Source: Kitasatospora sp. DSM 101779 (GTDB taxonomy: Bacteria > Actinomycetota > Actinomycetes > Streptomycetales > Streptomycetaceae). Taken from it: 63,065 bases of DNA. Made by a program: the position numbers and the translations under genes. Below the pieces are notes generated by a model. The model did not search any database. It was not told the DNA's origin and was given only the letters and a program-made list of their open reading frames with translations. The DNA lies in assembly GCF_025655475.1 (NCBI RefSeq), contig NZ_JAHTIK010000001.1, positions 5,781,325-5,844,389 on the forward strand, in the 5' to 3' direction. Positions 34,242 to 42,429 of this stretch are shown here, piece after piece (the stretch's first letter is position 1; each line of letters starts with the position of its first letter).

Positions 34242-35506
34242 GCCGTATTCCTCTCGGGACGGGTGAGCACCATGGCGCTCTGGAAGCCGCCGAAGCCGCT
34301 GCCGACGCTGAGCACTCGGTCGAGTCGTGCTTCCCGGGCGGACACCGGCACGTAGTCGAGATCGCACTCGGGGTCGGGGTTGTGCAGGTTGGCCGTTGGG
34401 GGAATCACGTTCTCCGCCATGGCCAGTGCGCAGGCGGCGATCTCGAGGGATCCGATGGCGCCGAGCGAGTGCCCGATCATCGATTTGATCGAACTGACCG
34501 GAACGCGGTAGGCGTGATCGCCGAGGCTCAGCTTGAAGGCGGCGGACTCGTGCCGGTCGTTCTGCTTGGTGCCGGAGCCGTGGGCATTGACGTAGTCGAT
34601 GTCCGAAGGGTTCAACCGTGCCTCGTCCAGGGTGGCCCTGATGGCCTCGGCCATCTCCCGCCCGTCGGGACGCAGCCCCGTCATGTGGAAGGCGTTGCAC
34701 CGGGAGGCGTATCCGCCGATCTCCGCGTAGATGTGCGCGCCGCGCCGCTGTGCCCGGCCGAGTTCCTCCAGAACGAGGACCGCAGCACCCTCGCCGAGGA
34801 CGAAGCCGTTGCGGGTCCGGTCGAAGGGCCGGGAAGCCCGCCCGGGGTCGTCGTTGTACGGCGTGGTGGCCTTGATCGCGTCGAAGCAGGCCATCGTGAT
34901 CGGTGAGATGGGCGCATCCGTCGCGCCGGCGATCATCACGTCGGCACTGTTCTCACGGATCAGTTCCACGGCGTGGCCGATGGCGTCCAGCCCGGAGGTG
35001 CAGCCGGTGGAGACCACCGTGCTCGGCCCCTCCGCCCCGGTCGCCCATGCGACCTCGGCGGCGAAGGAGCTGGGGACGAAGTGGCCGTAGAGGTGAGGCA
35101 CCGCGTACCGGTGGTCGACCAGCTCCAACCGGCCGTCGTCGCTGACGACCCGGTACTCCTGGTCGAGCCCGGTGGTCGCGCCGACGGCGCTGCCGATGGT
35201 GACGCCGGTCCGATGGGGGTCCGTGGCGGCCAGATCGATCCCGCTGCCGGCCACCGCCTCACGCGTGGCGACCACCGCGAGCTGCGCGGCCCGGTCCATC
35301 CGGCGGATCTCCTGCGGCGTCAGTCCGTGTTCCTCGGGGTGGAAATCGATCTCCGCGGCGACCCGGGAACGGAACGGCGCGGGATCGAAGAAGGTGATCC
35401 CCCGGGTGGCGGTCCGGCCCTCGCTCAGCAGACTCCAGAAGTTCTTGACGCCCATGCCGCCCGGTGCCATGACACCGATGCCGGTGATGGCGACCCGTCG
35501 CCTCAC
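34238..35506 (-). CDS. Ketosynthase alpha of the aromatic PKS
   Basis: A 422-residue KS with active-site Cys169 in STGCTSGLDA, His residues in NAHGSGTKQND and GHSLGAIGS, and a C-terminal GSGFGGFQSAMVL. Starts at a GTG that overlaps the stop of the upstream cyclase gene. It builds the aromatic polyketide with the CLF and ACP that follow. Confidence 0.97.
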   Translation of the reverse strand: MRRRVAITGIGVMAPGGMGVKNFWSLLSEGRTATRGITFFDPAPFRSRVAAEIDFHPEEHGLTPQEIRRMDRAAQLAVVATREAVAGSGIDLAATDPHRTGVTIGSAVGATTGLDQEYRVVSDDGRLELVDHRYAVPHLYGHFVPSSFAAEVAWATGAEGPSTVVSTGCTSGLDAIGHAVELIRENSADVMIAGATDAPISPITMACFDAIKATTPYNDDPGRASRPFDRTRNGFVLGEGAAVLVLEELGRAQRRGAHIYAEIGGYASRCNAFHMTGLRPDGREMAEAIRATLDEARLNPSDIDYVNAHGSGTKQNDRHESAAFKLSLGDHAYRVPVSSIKSMIGHSLGAIGSLEIAACALAMAENVIPPTANLHNPDPECDLDYVPVSAREARLDRVLSVGSGFGGFQSAMVLTRPERNTA

Positions 35507-35829
35507 TGCGCGCTCCAGTGGTAGAAGCGCTGTGCCATCGCGTCCGCCGGAGAGCGCCAGGTGTCGGGGTCGTAGGCCTGGATGAAGGGCTTGAGGTCTG
35601 CGCTGATCCGTACGAACGACGGATGCGACTTCGCCGCCTCGATCGCGTCACCGCCGGCCTCGGTGTCGAAGTCCTGCAGGTGGAAGTACAGGCCCCGGTA
35701 CGAGAACAGCTGGCGGCGGCGAGTGCCCATCAGGTGCGGCATGTCGGTGGCGTCGAACTCCGAGAAGAGCCGGGCGACCTCATTGCCGTCGCCGGGGCTC
35801 ATCCGAGCCACGATCAGGGTGCTGTGCAT
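35503..35829 (-). CDS. TcmI-family polyketide cyclase, JadI/UrdF-like
   Basis: A 108-residue ferredoxin-like dimeric cyclase with the near-invariant N-terminal region MHSTLIVARM, GTRRRQLFSYRGLYFHL and a C-terminal MAQRFYHW. It belongs to the JadI/UrdF/LanF group, which closes the angular ring of angucyclines. This is one of the best signs that the aromatic core is an angucyclinone. Overlaps the KSalpha start by 4 nt. Confidence 0.94.
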   Translation of the reverse strand: MHSTLIVARMSPGDGNEVARLFSEFDATDMPHLMGTRRRQLFSYRGLYFHLQDFDTEAGGDAIEAAKSHPSFVRISADLKPFIQAYDPDTWRSPADAMAQRFYHWSAQ

Positions 35830-35878
35830 AGTGTTGTCTCCTTGGCTGTGCCCCGATGCCTTGCCGGGGCTGAGCTCG

Positions 35879-37354
35879 TCAACGCGAACGCGGAGCGCCG
35901 AAGGACCGGGCCAGTGCCTCGGCCGGCGGAACGGGTCCGGGGGCGGTCCACGCGACATGGCCGTCGGGGCGGACGAGGATCGCGTCGGCCGGTGCGAGCG
36001 GGTTCCCGTCCGCGGGCCCGTGCACGACCGCCGTGACGACGTCCACCCGGTCCGACCACGGCTCGACCGCCGCCCGCAGGGCGTCGTCGTCGGCGAGGTC
36101 CAGCAGGACGCCTCGTGCCGGGTGGAGCAGCTCGGTCGTGCTGGTCCTGCCGGATTCGCCGACCAGCTCCACGTGGGGGACCCGGAGGCCCATCAGCGGA
36201 TGTTCCCCGGGGCCGAGTTCATACTTGATCGACAGTCCGCTGACCATCCCGGCCAGATGGCGACTGACGTTGTCGAAGGTGATCAGCTCGCTCATCACCT
36301 CCCGAAGCGGCTGCATCTCCGCTCCGCTGAGGAACAGCAGACCCTGCGCCTGGGTGTTCATCAGCAGCCGTCGACCGACCGGGTGCCGCTCCGCGTGATA
36401 GGTGTCCAGGAGTCCCTCGGGGGCGGTTCCGTTCACCGTTGCCGCGAGCTTCCAGCCGAGGTTGACGGCGTCCTGGATGCTGGTGTTCATGCCCTGGCCA
36501 CCGGCAGGCAGGTGGATGTGGGCGGCGTCACCGGCGAGCAGCACGCGTCCGCGACGGTACTGCGTGACCAGCCGGGCAGGGTTCCCGAACGCGCTGAGCC
36601 AGACCGGCGTGCCGCCGCTGATGTCCTGGCCGGTCAGCCGCTGCCAAGCCGAGGAGACCTCCTCCCAGGAGGGCGGCTGGTCTCGCCGGCGCGGCGGGGT
36701 CCCGCGCTCGCACACGATGATCCGGTGGACGCCGTTCCCCAGCGGGCCGGCCATGACCATCCCGCCGGGCACGGTCTCGCCGATCATGCGCGGGGTGATG
36801 TCGCAGTCCCGCACGTCCGCCAGGTACATCTCCATGGTGGGGTCGGTGCCGGGGAAGTCGAATCCCGCGGCCTTGCGGACGGTGCTCCGCCCGCCGTCGC
36901 AGCCCACGAGATAGTCCGCGCGCAGCCGCCGAGGGCCCTCGGGGGTGGCGACCTCGACCTCGACGTACTCGCCCTCGTCGCCGAGCGCGAGCAGCTCATG
37001 GCCCCGGCGAATGTCCGCCCCGAGTTCGACCGCCCACTTCTCGAGCATGGTCTCGGTGACCGCCTGGGGAACACCCTTGACACCGCCGGAGTGCGCCGGC
37101 CCGAGAATGCTGAAGTCCACGGGCAGCCCGCCGAAGTGGCCCAGGTCGGTGATCTCGATGTCACCCAGCCCGGACAGCAGGCCGCGCTGGTCGAACACCT
37201 CCAGGGTGCGCGCCGTGAAGCCGAGACCGCGAGACTCTCCGGTCGGTTCCGCCAGGCGTTCGAGAACGACGACCTCGACGCCAGCGAGCCGCAGTTCACC
37301 GGCGAGCATGAGCCCCGCGGGGCCGGCGCCTACGACTATGACCTGCGCGTCCAT
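35879..37354 (-). CDS. FAD monooxygenase, PgaE/UrdE-like angucycline hydroxylase
   Basis: A 491-residue flavoprotein hydroxylase beginning MDAQVIVVGAGPAGLMLAG. Key segments are TGESRGLGFTARTLEVFDQRG, VGCDGGRS, PRMIGETVPGGMVM and GDAAHIHLPAGGQGMN, all closely resembling PgaE/CabE, which hydroxylates C12 and C12b of angucyclinones. An in-frame ATG two codons earlier is possible; the chosen one has the better ribosome-binding-site spacing. It is the first gene of the 16-gene operon driven by site C. Confidence 0.93.
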   Translation of the reverse strand: MDAQVIVVGAGPAGLMLAGELRLAGVEVVVLERLAEPTGESRGLGFTARTLEVFDQRGLLSGLGDIEITDLGHFGGLPVDFSILGPAHSGGVKGVPQAVTETMLEKWAVELGADIRRGHELLALGDEGEYVEVEVATPEGPRRLRADYLVGCDGGRSTVRKAAGFDFPGTDPTMEMYLADVRDCDITPRMIGETVPGGMVMAGPLGNGVHRIIVCERGTPPRRRDQPPSWEEVSSAWQRLTGQDISGGTPVWLSAFGNPARLVTQYRRGRVLLAGDAAHIHLPAGGQGMNTSIQDAVNLGWKLAATVNGTAPEGLLDTYHAERHPVGRRLLMNTQAQGLLFLSGAEMQPLREVMSELITFDNVSRHLAGMVSGLSIKYELGPGEHPLMGLRVPHVELVGESGRTSTTELLHPARGVLLDLADDDALRAAVEPWSDRVDVVTAVVHGPADGNPLAPADAILVRPDGHVAWTAPGPVPPAEALARSFGAPRSR

Positions 37355-37519
37355 TCCCATGTCCTTCCGTTGTTCGAGCAAGCGAGGTCCCCGGGTGGTG
37401 GCAGGCATGCGGAATCGCCGTGAACCGAGAATTCAGGGACAACACGGCACGCAGTGGGCCCACGCCAGGGGCCGGAATTCGGAGCGCCTCTGTCATCGCG
37501 TCACCGGACGCTGATGAAT

Positions 37520-37573
37520 AGCTTCTTCGCGGGCGCGGACAAGTACAAGCGAGAACTCTCTAAGCTTTCGCTA
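37520..37573 (-). promoter_or_regulatory. Cluster promoter/operator site C
   Basis: Minus strand: distal TAG (in CTAGCGAAAGC) at 37573, proximal TAG at 37562, -35 TTGTAC at 37548-37543, 17-bp spacer, -10 GAAGCT at 37525-37520. It drives the angucycline PKS operon; the leader to 37354 is about 160 nt. Confidence 0.84.
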
Positions 37574-37613
37574 GGTCAACGTCAGTCCGCACTAAACCTG
37601 CGGCGGCCGCTCG

Positions 37614-38450
37614 TCAGCGGAAGTCGGCGGCGTGATCGGCCGCCCAGCTCGCGAACGTCCGCGCGGGGCGGCCGGTCACGGCTTCGACCGTGTCGAGCAC
37701 CGTGGCCGGCCGACCGTCACTCATTGCTTGGGCGGCCAGAACGGTCTCCACCACATCGGCCGGATAGACGCGCTCCATCGCCGCCCGGGCCACGTCCAGC
37801 GGGATCCTCTCGCACCGTGTCCCGCGGCCCAGCGCCTCCCCGATGAGCGCCACCTGCTCCTGCTGGGTCAGCGACTGCGGGCCGGTCAGCGCGTAGGCGG
37901 CGGACCGGTGGCCGTCCGTGGTGAGCGCCCTGACCGCTACGTCGGCGACGTCCTCCTCGTGGATCGGGACCGTGTACGAGCCCGGATAGGGGCAGCGCAC
38001 GACGCCGTCCGTCCTGATCTCCGCCGCCCAGGCCAGCGCGTTGGTCGCCAGCGCCTCCGGCCGGATGAACGTCCAGCCGATCCCCGACGCCCGGAGCGGC
38101 TCCTCGACACCGAGGTGCATCCGGGCGATCGGGTTCCGGTCCCGGTCCGCCCAGGTCACGGCGATCGACGAGAGCAGCACCACGTGTCGGACACCGGCGG
38201 CGCGGGCGGCGTCGACGAAGCCGTCGATGCCCTGGGGAACGGTGTAGAGGAACACCTTCTCGACGCCCTTGAGCGCGCCCCGGAGCGTCTGCGGCCGGGT
38301 CAGTTCGGCGTGCACGACCTCAACGCCGTCCGGCACTCCGGACGCCGCCGGGTCACGCGCCGTGCCCCTGACCGGCAGGCCGCCGGCCACCAGCTTCCGG
38401 GCGACGCGGCTCCCGACGTTCCCACGGACTCCAGTCACCAGAATCGTCAT
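37614..38450 (-). CDS. NmrA-like atypical SDR (NAD(P)H-binding)
   Basis: A 278-residue atypical SDR: TGVRGNVGSRVA nucleotide-binding loop, LLSSIAV after strand 5, no Tyr-x-x-x-Lys pair, and a C-terminal TGRPARTFASWAADHA typical of NmrA-like proteins. In the simocyclinone pathway the essential angucyclinone ketoreductase SimC7 is an atypical SDR without the usual catalytic residues. This gene is a candidate for the same role, but I cannot establish orthology here. Last gene of the site D operon. Confidence 0.72.
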   Translation of the reverse strand: MTILVTGVRGNVGSRVARKLVAGGLPVRGTARDPAASGVPDGVEVVHAELTRPQTLRGALKGVEKVFLYTVPQGIDGFVDAARAAGVRHVVLLSSIAVTWADRDRNPIARMHLGVEEPLRASGIGWTFIRPEALATNALAWAAEIRTDGVVRCPYPGSYTVPIHEEDVADVAVRALTTDGHRSAAYALTGPQSLTQQEQVALIGEALGRGTRCERIPLDVARAAMERVYPADVVETVLAAQAMSDGRPATVLDTVEAVTGRPARTFASWAADHAADFR

Positions 38451-38462
38451 GCAGTGTCCTCC

Positions 38463-38927
38463 TCATCCCGCCTGATCGAAGCCCGTGTCGCCGCCGATGT
38501 TGCTGAGCATGCGACGCAGCACCTTGACGACGAGGACGTAGTCCTCCTCGCTGATGCCGTCGTGGATCCGTGCGCGCACCTCGGGCAGCAGGACCAGCAC
38601 CTGGTCCCGCAGGTCGGTGCCGGCCTCGGTGAGGCCCAGCCGTCCCGCTCCGTCCAGGCCGAACCGCTGAGAGCCGAGCAGATCGTCGATGGCCGGTTCC
38701 AGAGCGGAGACGTCCACGTACGGACGCTGCTGCGACACCAGCGTCAGCAGCTCGTCACGAGTCAACCGCCGGCGGCTCTCGCCCAGTTGGTAGATCGCCC
38801 ACCAGTGCGGCTGCGTCAGACCGAGCTCCCCCAGCCTGGCGTTGATGTAGCGGACGACCGCCGTCCTGACGGCTCCGGTCCAGTAGCCGACCGGCTGTTC
38901 GGCAAGCTGGGCATCGGTGAACTCCAC
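38463..38927 (-). CDS. MarR-family transcriptional regulator
   Basis: A 154-residue winged-helix protein. The N-terminal helix, the HTH around residues 45-75 (RRRLTRDELLTLV), the wing with GSQRFGLDGAGRLGLTEAG and the C-terminal dimer helices fit MarR. GTG start with AAGGAG 5 nt upstream. It sits inside the second-KS/sugar operon between the degenerate KASIII-like gene and the atypical SDR. It may sense a pathway product; no target site could be picked out. Confidence 0.82.
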   Translation of the reverse strand: MEFTDAQLAEQPVGYWTGAVRTAVVRYINARLGELGLTQPHWWAIYQLGESRRRLTRDELLTLVSQQRPYVDVSALEPAIDDLLGSQRFGLDGAGRLGLTEAGTDLRDQVLVLLPEVRARIHDGISEEDYVLVVKVLRRMLSNIGGDTGFDQAG

Positions 38928-38940
38928 CGCCACTCCTTCG

Positions 38941-39747
38941 CTACTCCGCCGCGGCACGCAGCACCAGCAGATGACTCGTGTCCGAACCGGGATCGGTGTC
39001 GCAGAGAACGACCACCGGGTAGGCGCTCTCCCACTCCGTCCAGTGCTGCACCAGCGCCGACCACACGCCCGTGCCGTGACCCTCGCCGGAGGCACGGTGC
39101 AGATCCGCGCCCTGCGCCGGGACGGCGCCAGGATCGCCTCCCGGCCCGAGCACCACCAGGAGCCGCCCGCCTTCCGGCACCAGTTCGGCCAGACGGGACG
39201 CCAGTTCGGCGGACCCGACGGAGACGACGGTGTCGACGGCCCCGGCTCCGGAGCCGGTGTCGAAGGTCAGCAGGACCCCGGAGTCGGCGGGGGAGGCGTC
39301 CGGTCGGTCCGCGGCGTCGGCCGGCGCGCAGTCGAGGATCGCGAGGAGCGACTTCGAGCTCTGTCCGGTCCGTTCGTACGCGCCGGCCACCCGCACCGCG
39401 CTGAACGGGGCGCCGAGCCCCTGCCCGCAGAGTGCGAGGCTGTGCGCGTCACCGCCGGTCCGCATGTTCAGGTACGAGGCCACCGTCTTGAACCCGCTGG
39501 CCTCCGGCCGTGCGTAGGCGAGCAGTACCAGGTCCGGCCCCGTGTCGGCCTCGGGCACCTGGTCGACCAGCAGGTCGACCAGCCGCGCGTGGCCCGTCGG
39601 AGCGGGCTGCCCGTCAGGTTCGTGGTCCGGCGTCCCGCCGACCTCGACGACGGCATCGTCCCCACCGTCGGGGGCCCCGAGGCGGGACGCCGGCGCGGGG
39701 GCGGACGGTGTCAGCACCGACACGGCGGTGCGCAGTCGCAAGGTCAT
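38941..39747 (-). CDS. Degenerate thiolase-fold (KASIII-like) protein
   Basis: A 268-residue protein I do not recognise firmly. After a variable N-terminus, residues about 70-160 read like the core of a ketosynthase III: PDLVLLAYARPE, then CGQGLGAPFSAVRVAGAYERTG where the nucleophile region should be, then SGVLLTFDTGSG. No catalytic Cys, His or Asn is identifiable. It overlaps the KASIII-like gene by 4 nt, suggesting an obligate partner, as PqsB is for PqsC. Structural partner or carrier-protein docking subunit are possible roles. Confidence 0.5.
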   Translation of the reverse strand: MTLRLRTAVSVLTPSAPAPASRLGAPDGGDDAVVEVGGTPDHEPDGQPAPTGHARLVDLLVDQVPEADTGPDLVLLAYARPEASGFKTVASYLNMRTGGDAHSLALCGQGLGAPFSAVRVAGAYERTGQSSKSLLAILDCAPADAADRPDASPADSGVLLTFDTGSGAGAVDTVVSVGSAELASRLAELVPEGGRLLVVLGPGGDPGAVPAQGADLHRASGEGHGTGVWSALVQHWTEWESAYPVVVLCDTDPGSDTSHLLVLRAAAE

Positions 39748-40697
39748 GACCGGGGTCCCCCCGTGTTCGACGACGGTGTGAAGACCATGGCGGAGAAGGT
39801 CATACCGACTCCGATCGCCACGAACATGGCGGGACGGTCCGGTTCGAAGCGCTTCTCTTCGCCCAGGGTGACGTAGTTGATGAGGACGTCCGAGGCGAGG
39901 CAATGGCTGTAGCGCGGGATGTTGTCGAAGAAGAACTTGCTGCGCAGAGCCTCGTCCTTGATCGTGTCCTGCCACAGAGTGGTGTTCGGATTGGGCGCGA
40001 TGACGACCTGGATGTCGTCCAGCGTGCAGCCCGCGCGGTCCGCCGCCTCCCGCATCACCTCGACCATGAGGCGCGGCCGCATCTCGGACTCGGCCCTGAT
40101 CAGCGCGGGGGAACTCATCATGCCGTCCGAGAACTCGCCCCTGGTCCTCGTCACGAAGGAGCGGACAGCCGTTCCCGAGCCGTTCCAGGCCACCAGGGCG
40201 GAAGCGGATCCGTCCCCGACCACGCAGGTGTTCATCACCAGCTGCGCCGCCCGGTGGCGGGGCTTGTCGCCCGTCACCACCAGTGCTCGGGCCTCGGGAT
40301 CCCCGTCCGCCCGGAGCAGCGTACCGGCGACGTCGATCGCACTGAGCGTGATGGCGCAGTTCTGTTGGGTCAGCGCGAACGTGGTCGCGTTCTCCAGGCC
40401 CAGCAGCCGCTTGATGTCCTGCGCGGTCTCCGGCCCCACGCTGCGCCCGCCGTGGAGTGCGTGGCAGTAGATCAGGTATCGGACGGACCGGGGATCGACC
40501 TGCGACAGGGCCTTCCTGGCCGCCGGAAGCACCAGGTCGTACAGGCTCAGATCCGGGTCGTAGTGCATCCGATCGAGCCCGTGGATCCTGCGGAACATGT
40601 GCGTCTGCGCGGGGTTGAGCCCGAGTTCGGCCGCTCGCTCCTCCACCGTGACCGTGCGGTCGGGGAAGAAGGATTCGACTGCTTCCAAGGTGATCAT
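39744..40697 (-). CDS. KASIII-like acyltransferase/ketosynthase
   Basis: A 317-residue thiolase-fold enzyme. The nucleophile Cys114 is in QQNCAITL. The PHQAN His position appears as Asn (APNPNTT), and the usual C-terminal Asn position appears as His (YSHCLASD). This resembles KASIII homologues such as CerJ that make esters or other acyl transfers instead of C-C bonds. The chosen ATG has AGGAGG 9 nt upstream and overlaps the stop of the sugar 3-ketoreductase. Possible jobs: starter-unit priming of the second KS system, or acyl transfer onto the sugar. Confidence 0.75.
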   Translation of the reverse strand: MITLEAVESFFPDRTVTVEERAAELGLNPAQTHMFRRIHGLDRMHYDPDLSLYDLVLPAARKALSQVDPRSVRYLIYCHALHGGRSVGPETAQDIKRLLGLENATTFALTQQNCAITLSAIDVAGTLLRADGDPEARALVVTGDKPRHRAAQLVMNTCVVGDGSASALVAWNGSGTAVRSFVTRTRGEFSDGMMSSPALIRAESEMRPRLMVEVMREAADRAGCTLDDIQVVIAPNPNTTLWQDTIKDEALRSKFFFDNIPRYSHCLASDVLINYVTLGEEKRFEPDRPAMFVAIGVGMTFSAMVFTPSSNTGGPRS

Positions 40698-41665
40698 TTC
40701 CAAGAACCTCCTTCACTCACCAGTGCCAGCAGATCGGCCTGGCGTATGCAGCTGTGAACCACCGCGTCGTCCGCCTTCCTCGCGCGCACAGCCGCGGTGA
40801 ACGCCCTGAGGCTGTTGCGCACCTGATCGTCCGGTGCGAGCCGGATCTCCCGGCTGTTGCCACCGCTGTCGACCCGGATCACCGGAACGTGGTCGGCGGG
40901 CGGTGCGAAGGCACGGTCCACCCGGATGCGTCCCGTGCTGCCGCACAGCTGGTAGCGCGAGGCATAGGCGTGCTCGAGCCCGAAGGTCAGCTGTGCCGTG
41001 ACACCGCCCCGCCGCAGCAGCACGGCTCCCGCGGTGTCGACCCGACGTCCCGGGCTCGCACCGAGCACCGCACCGACCACCTCCAGGTCGTCGCCGAGGA
41101 AGTGCATCGCTGCCCGGACCGGGTACAGGCCGACGTCCCACAGCGCCCCACCGCCCAGCTCCGGCTGGTACCGGATGTCCTGGTCCGGCAGCCGTGGGAC
41201 GGTGAAGTCGGCATGGAAGGACCGCAGTTCACCGATGGCCCCGCGTTCCAGCAGGCGGCGGACGGCGTCGTGCCGGTGATGGTGGACGAACATCACGTTC
41301 TCCATCAGCACCAGTCCACGCGAGGAGGCCAGGTCCAGCAGCCGCCGGGTCTCCCCGGGGTCCGCCGTCAACGGCTTCTCCACCAGGACGTGCTTACCGG
41401 CGTGCAAGGCGGCCTCGACCCATCGGGAGTGCAGGGCCAGGGGCAGCGGAACGTACACGGCGTCCACCTCGGGAAGCGCCAGCAGCCCGTCGTACCCGGT
41501 GACCGGGCGGCACTGGTACGCACCGGCCAGCTCCTCCGCCGGAGGGCCGGTCCGGCTCGCGACCGCGACGACTTCGATGTCGTCCGCCGCCGCCATCGCC
41601 GGGAGCATCCGACGCCGGGCGATGTCCGCGCAGCCCATGATCCCGATCCGTACCCGTGGCGTCAC
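40694..41665 (-). CDS. NDP-hexose 3-ketoreductase (Gfo/Idh/MocA family)
   Basis: A 323-residue oxidoreductase: GIMGCADIARRRMLPAM at the N-terminus, EKPLTADP with the catalytic Lys near residue 92, and a GGGALWDVGLYPV segment in the C-terminal domain. These are the features of the UrdT/LanT/OleW-type enzymes that reduce the 3-keto group after 2,3-dehydration. GTG start overlapping the previous stop codon. It forms an operon segment with the 4-ketoreductase and glycosyltransferase. Confidence 0.9.
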   Translation of the reverse strand: MTPRVRIGIMGCADIARRRMLPAMAAADDIEVVAVASRTGPPAEELAGAYQCRPVTGYDGLLALPEVDAVYVPLPLALHSRWVEAALHAGKHVLVEKPLTADPGETRRLLDLASSRGLVLMENVMFVHHHRHDAVRRLLERGAIGELRSFHADFTVPRLPDQDIRYQPELGGGALWDVGLYPVRAAMHFLGDDLEVVGAVLGASPGRRVDTAGAVLLRRGGVTAQLTFGLEHAYASRYQLCGSTGRIRVDRAFAPPADHVPVIRVDSGGNSREIRLAPDDQVRNSLRAFTAAVRARKADDAVVHSCIRQADLLALVSEGGSWK

Positions 41666-42420
41666 GGGGCCGGCTCCGCACTGCCCCGCGTCCCGGCGAG
41701 GTAGGCGTCGAGCACTGTCCGGTAGTAGGCGGGACCGAAGCCGAATCCGCGGACCTCGGGCAGCAGCGAGTGCAGCTTGTCGACCGACACGAGGTGCGAC
41801 GTCCCGGTGTCCTCGTACCGCCTGTCGACGGAGAGGCCGAGCCGGAACTCCAGATGGTCGACGACGTGTTCCACGGGCACGGCCGTGCCCGACGCCACGT
41901 TGAGGGTCTCCCGTCGGATTCCGCGGCGCAGCAGCAGGTCGATGACGGCGACCACATGCGCGACGTCGATCACATCCCGGGTGGCGTGGCGCTGGATCGC
42001 GATCCGCCCGGTGCCGAGGGACGCCACCAGGGTGGGAAGCAGCTGGTGGGCGGGCTGGCCGCGGCCGACGAGGTGACCCAGCCGCAGTACCAGGAAGTCG
42101 GCCCCGGACTCGAGCAGCTCCCGCTCCATGCCGAGTTTGTGTGCCCCGTAGGCGCTGCGAGCGGTGACCGCGTCGTCCTCGCGGCCGGGCCGGTCGGCGC
42201 CGTAGACGCCGGCGGAGGCCGTGGAGAAGAAGATCAGGGTCCGGCCCGACGCTCGGCAGCGGTCCAGCACCTGGTGGAACAGGTGGCGCTCGCGTTCGAA
42301 GTCGGCGGTGGACGTGCCGCTCGCCCACGAGACCCCTGCGGCCAGTGCCACGGCGTCGGCGTGCTCGTGGGCGAGAGGCGCAAGGTGCCCGGCGAGGAAT
42401 CCCCGGCCGATGATCTCCAT
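41662..42420 (-). CDS. NDP-hexose 4-ketoreductase, UrdR/LanR-like
   Basis: A 252-residue extended SDR of the NAD-dependent epimerase family. It begins MEIIGRGFLAGHL, has FFSTASAGVYG and catalytic YGAHK, and matches the short 4-ketoreductases UrdR/LanR that finish D-olivose. With the 2,3-dehydratase and 3-ketoreductase this gives a 2,6-dideoxyhexose; D-olivose is the most likely, by analogy with urdamycin and simocyclinone. Confidence 0.88.
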   Translation of the reverse strand: MEIIGRGFLAGHLAPLAHEHADAVALAAGVSWASGTSTADFERERHLFHQVLDRCRASGRTLIFFSTASAGVYGADRPGREDDAVTARSAYGAHKLGMERELLESGADFLVLRLGHLVGRGQPAHQLLPTLVASLGTGRIAIQRHATRDVIDVAHVVAVIDLLLRRGIRRETLNVASGTAVPVEHVVDHLEFRLGLSVDRRYEDTGTSHLVSVDKLHSLLPEVRGFGFGPAYYRTVLDAYLAGTRGSAEPAP

Positions 42421-42429
42421 CGCTACCTC

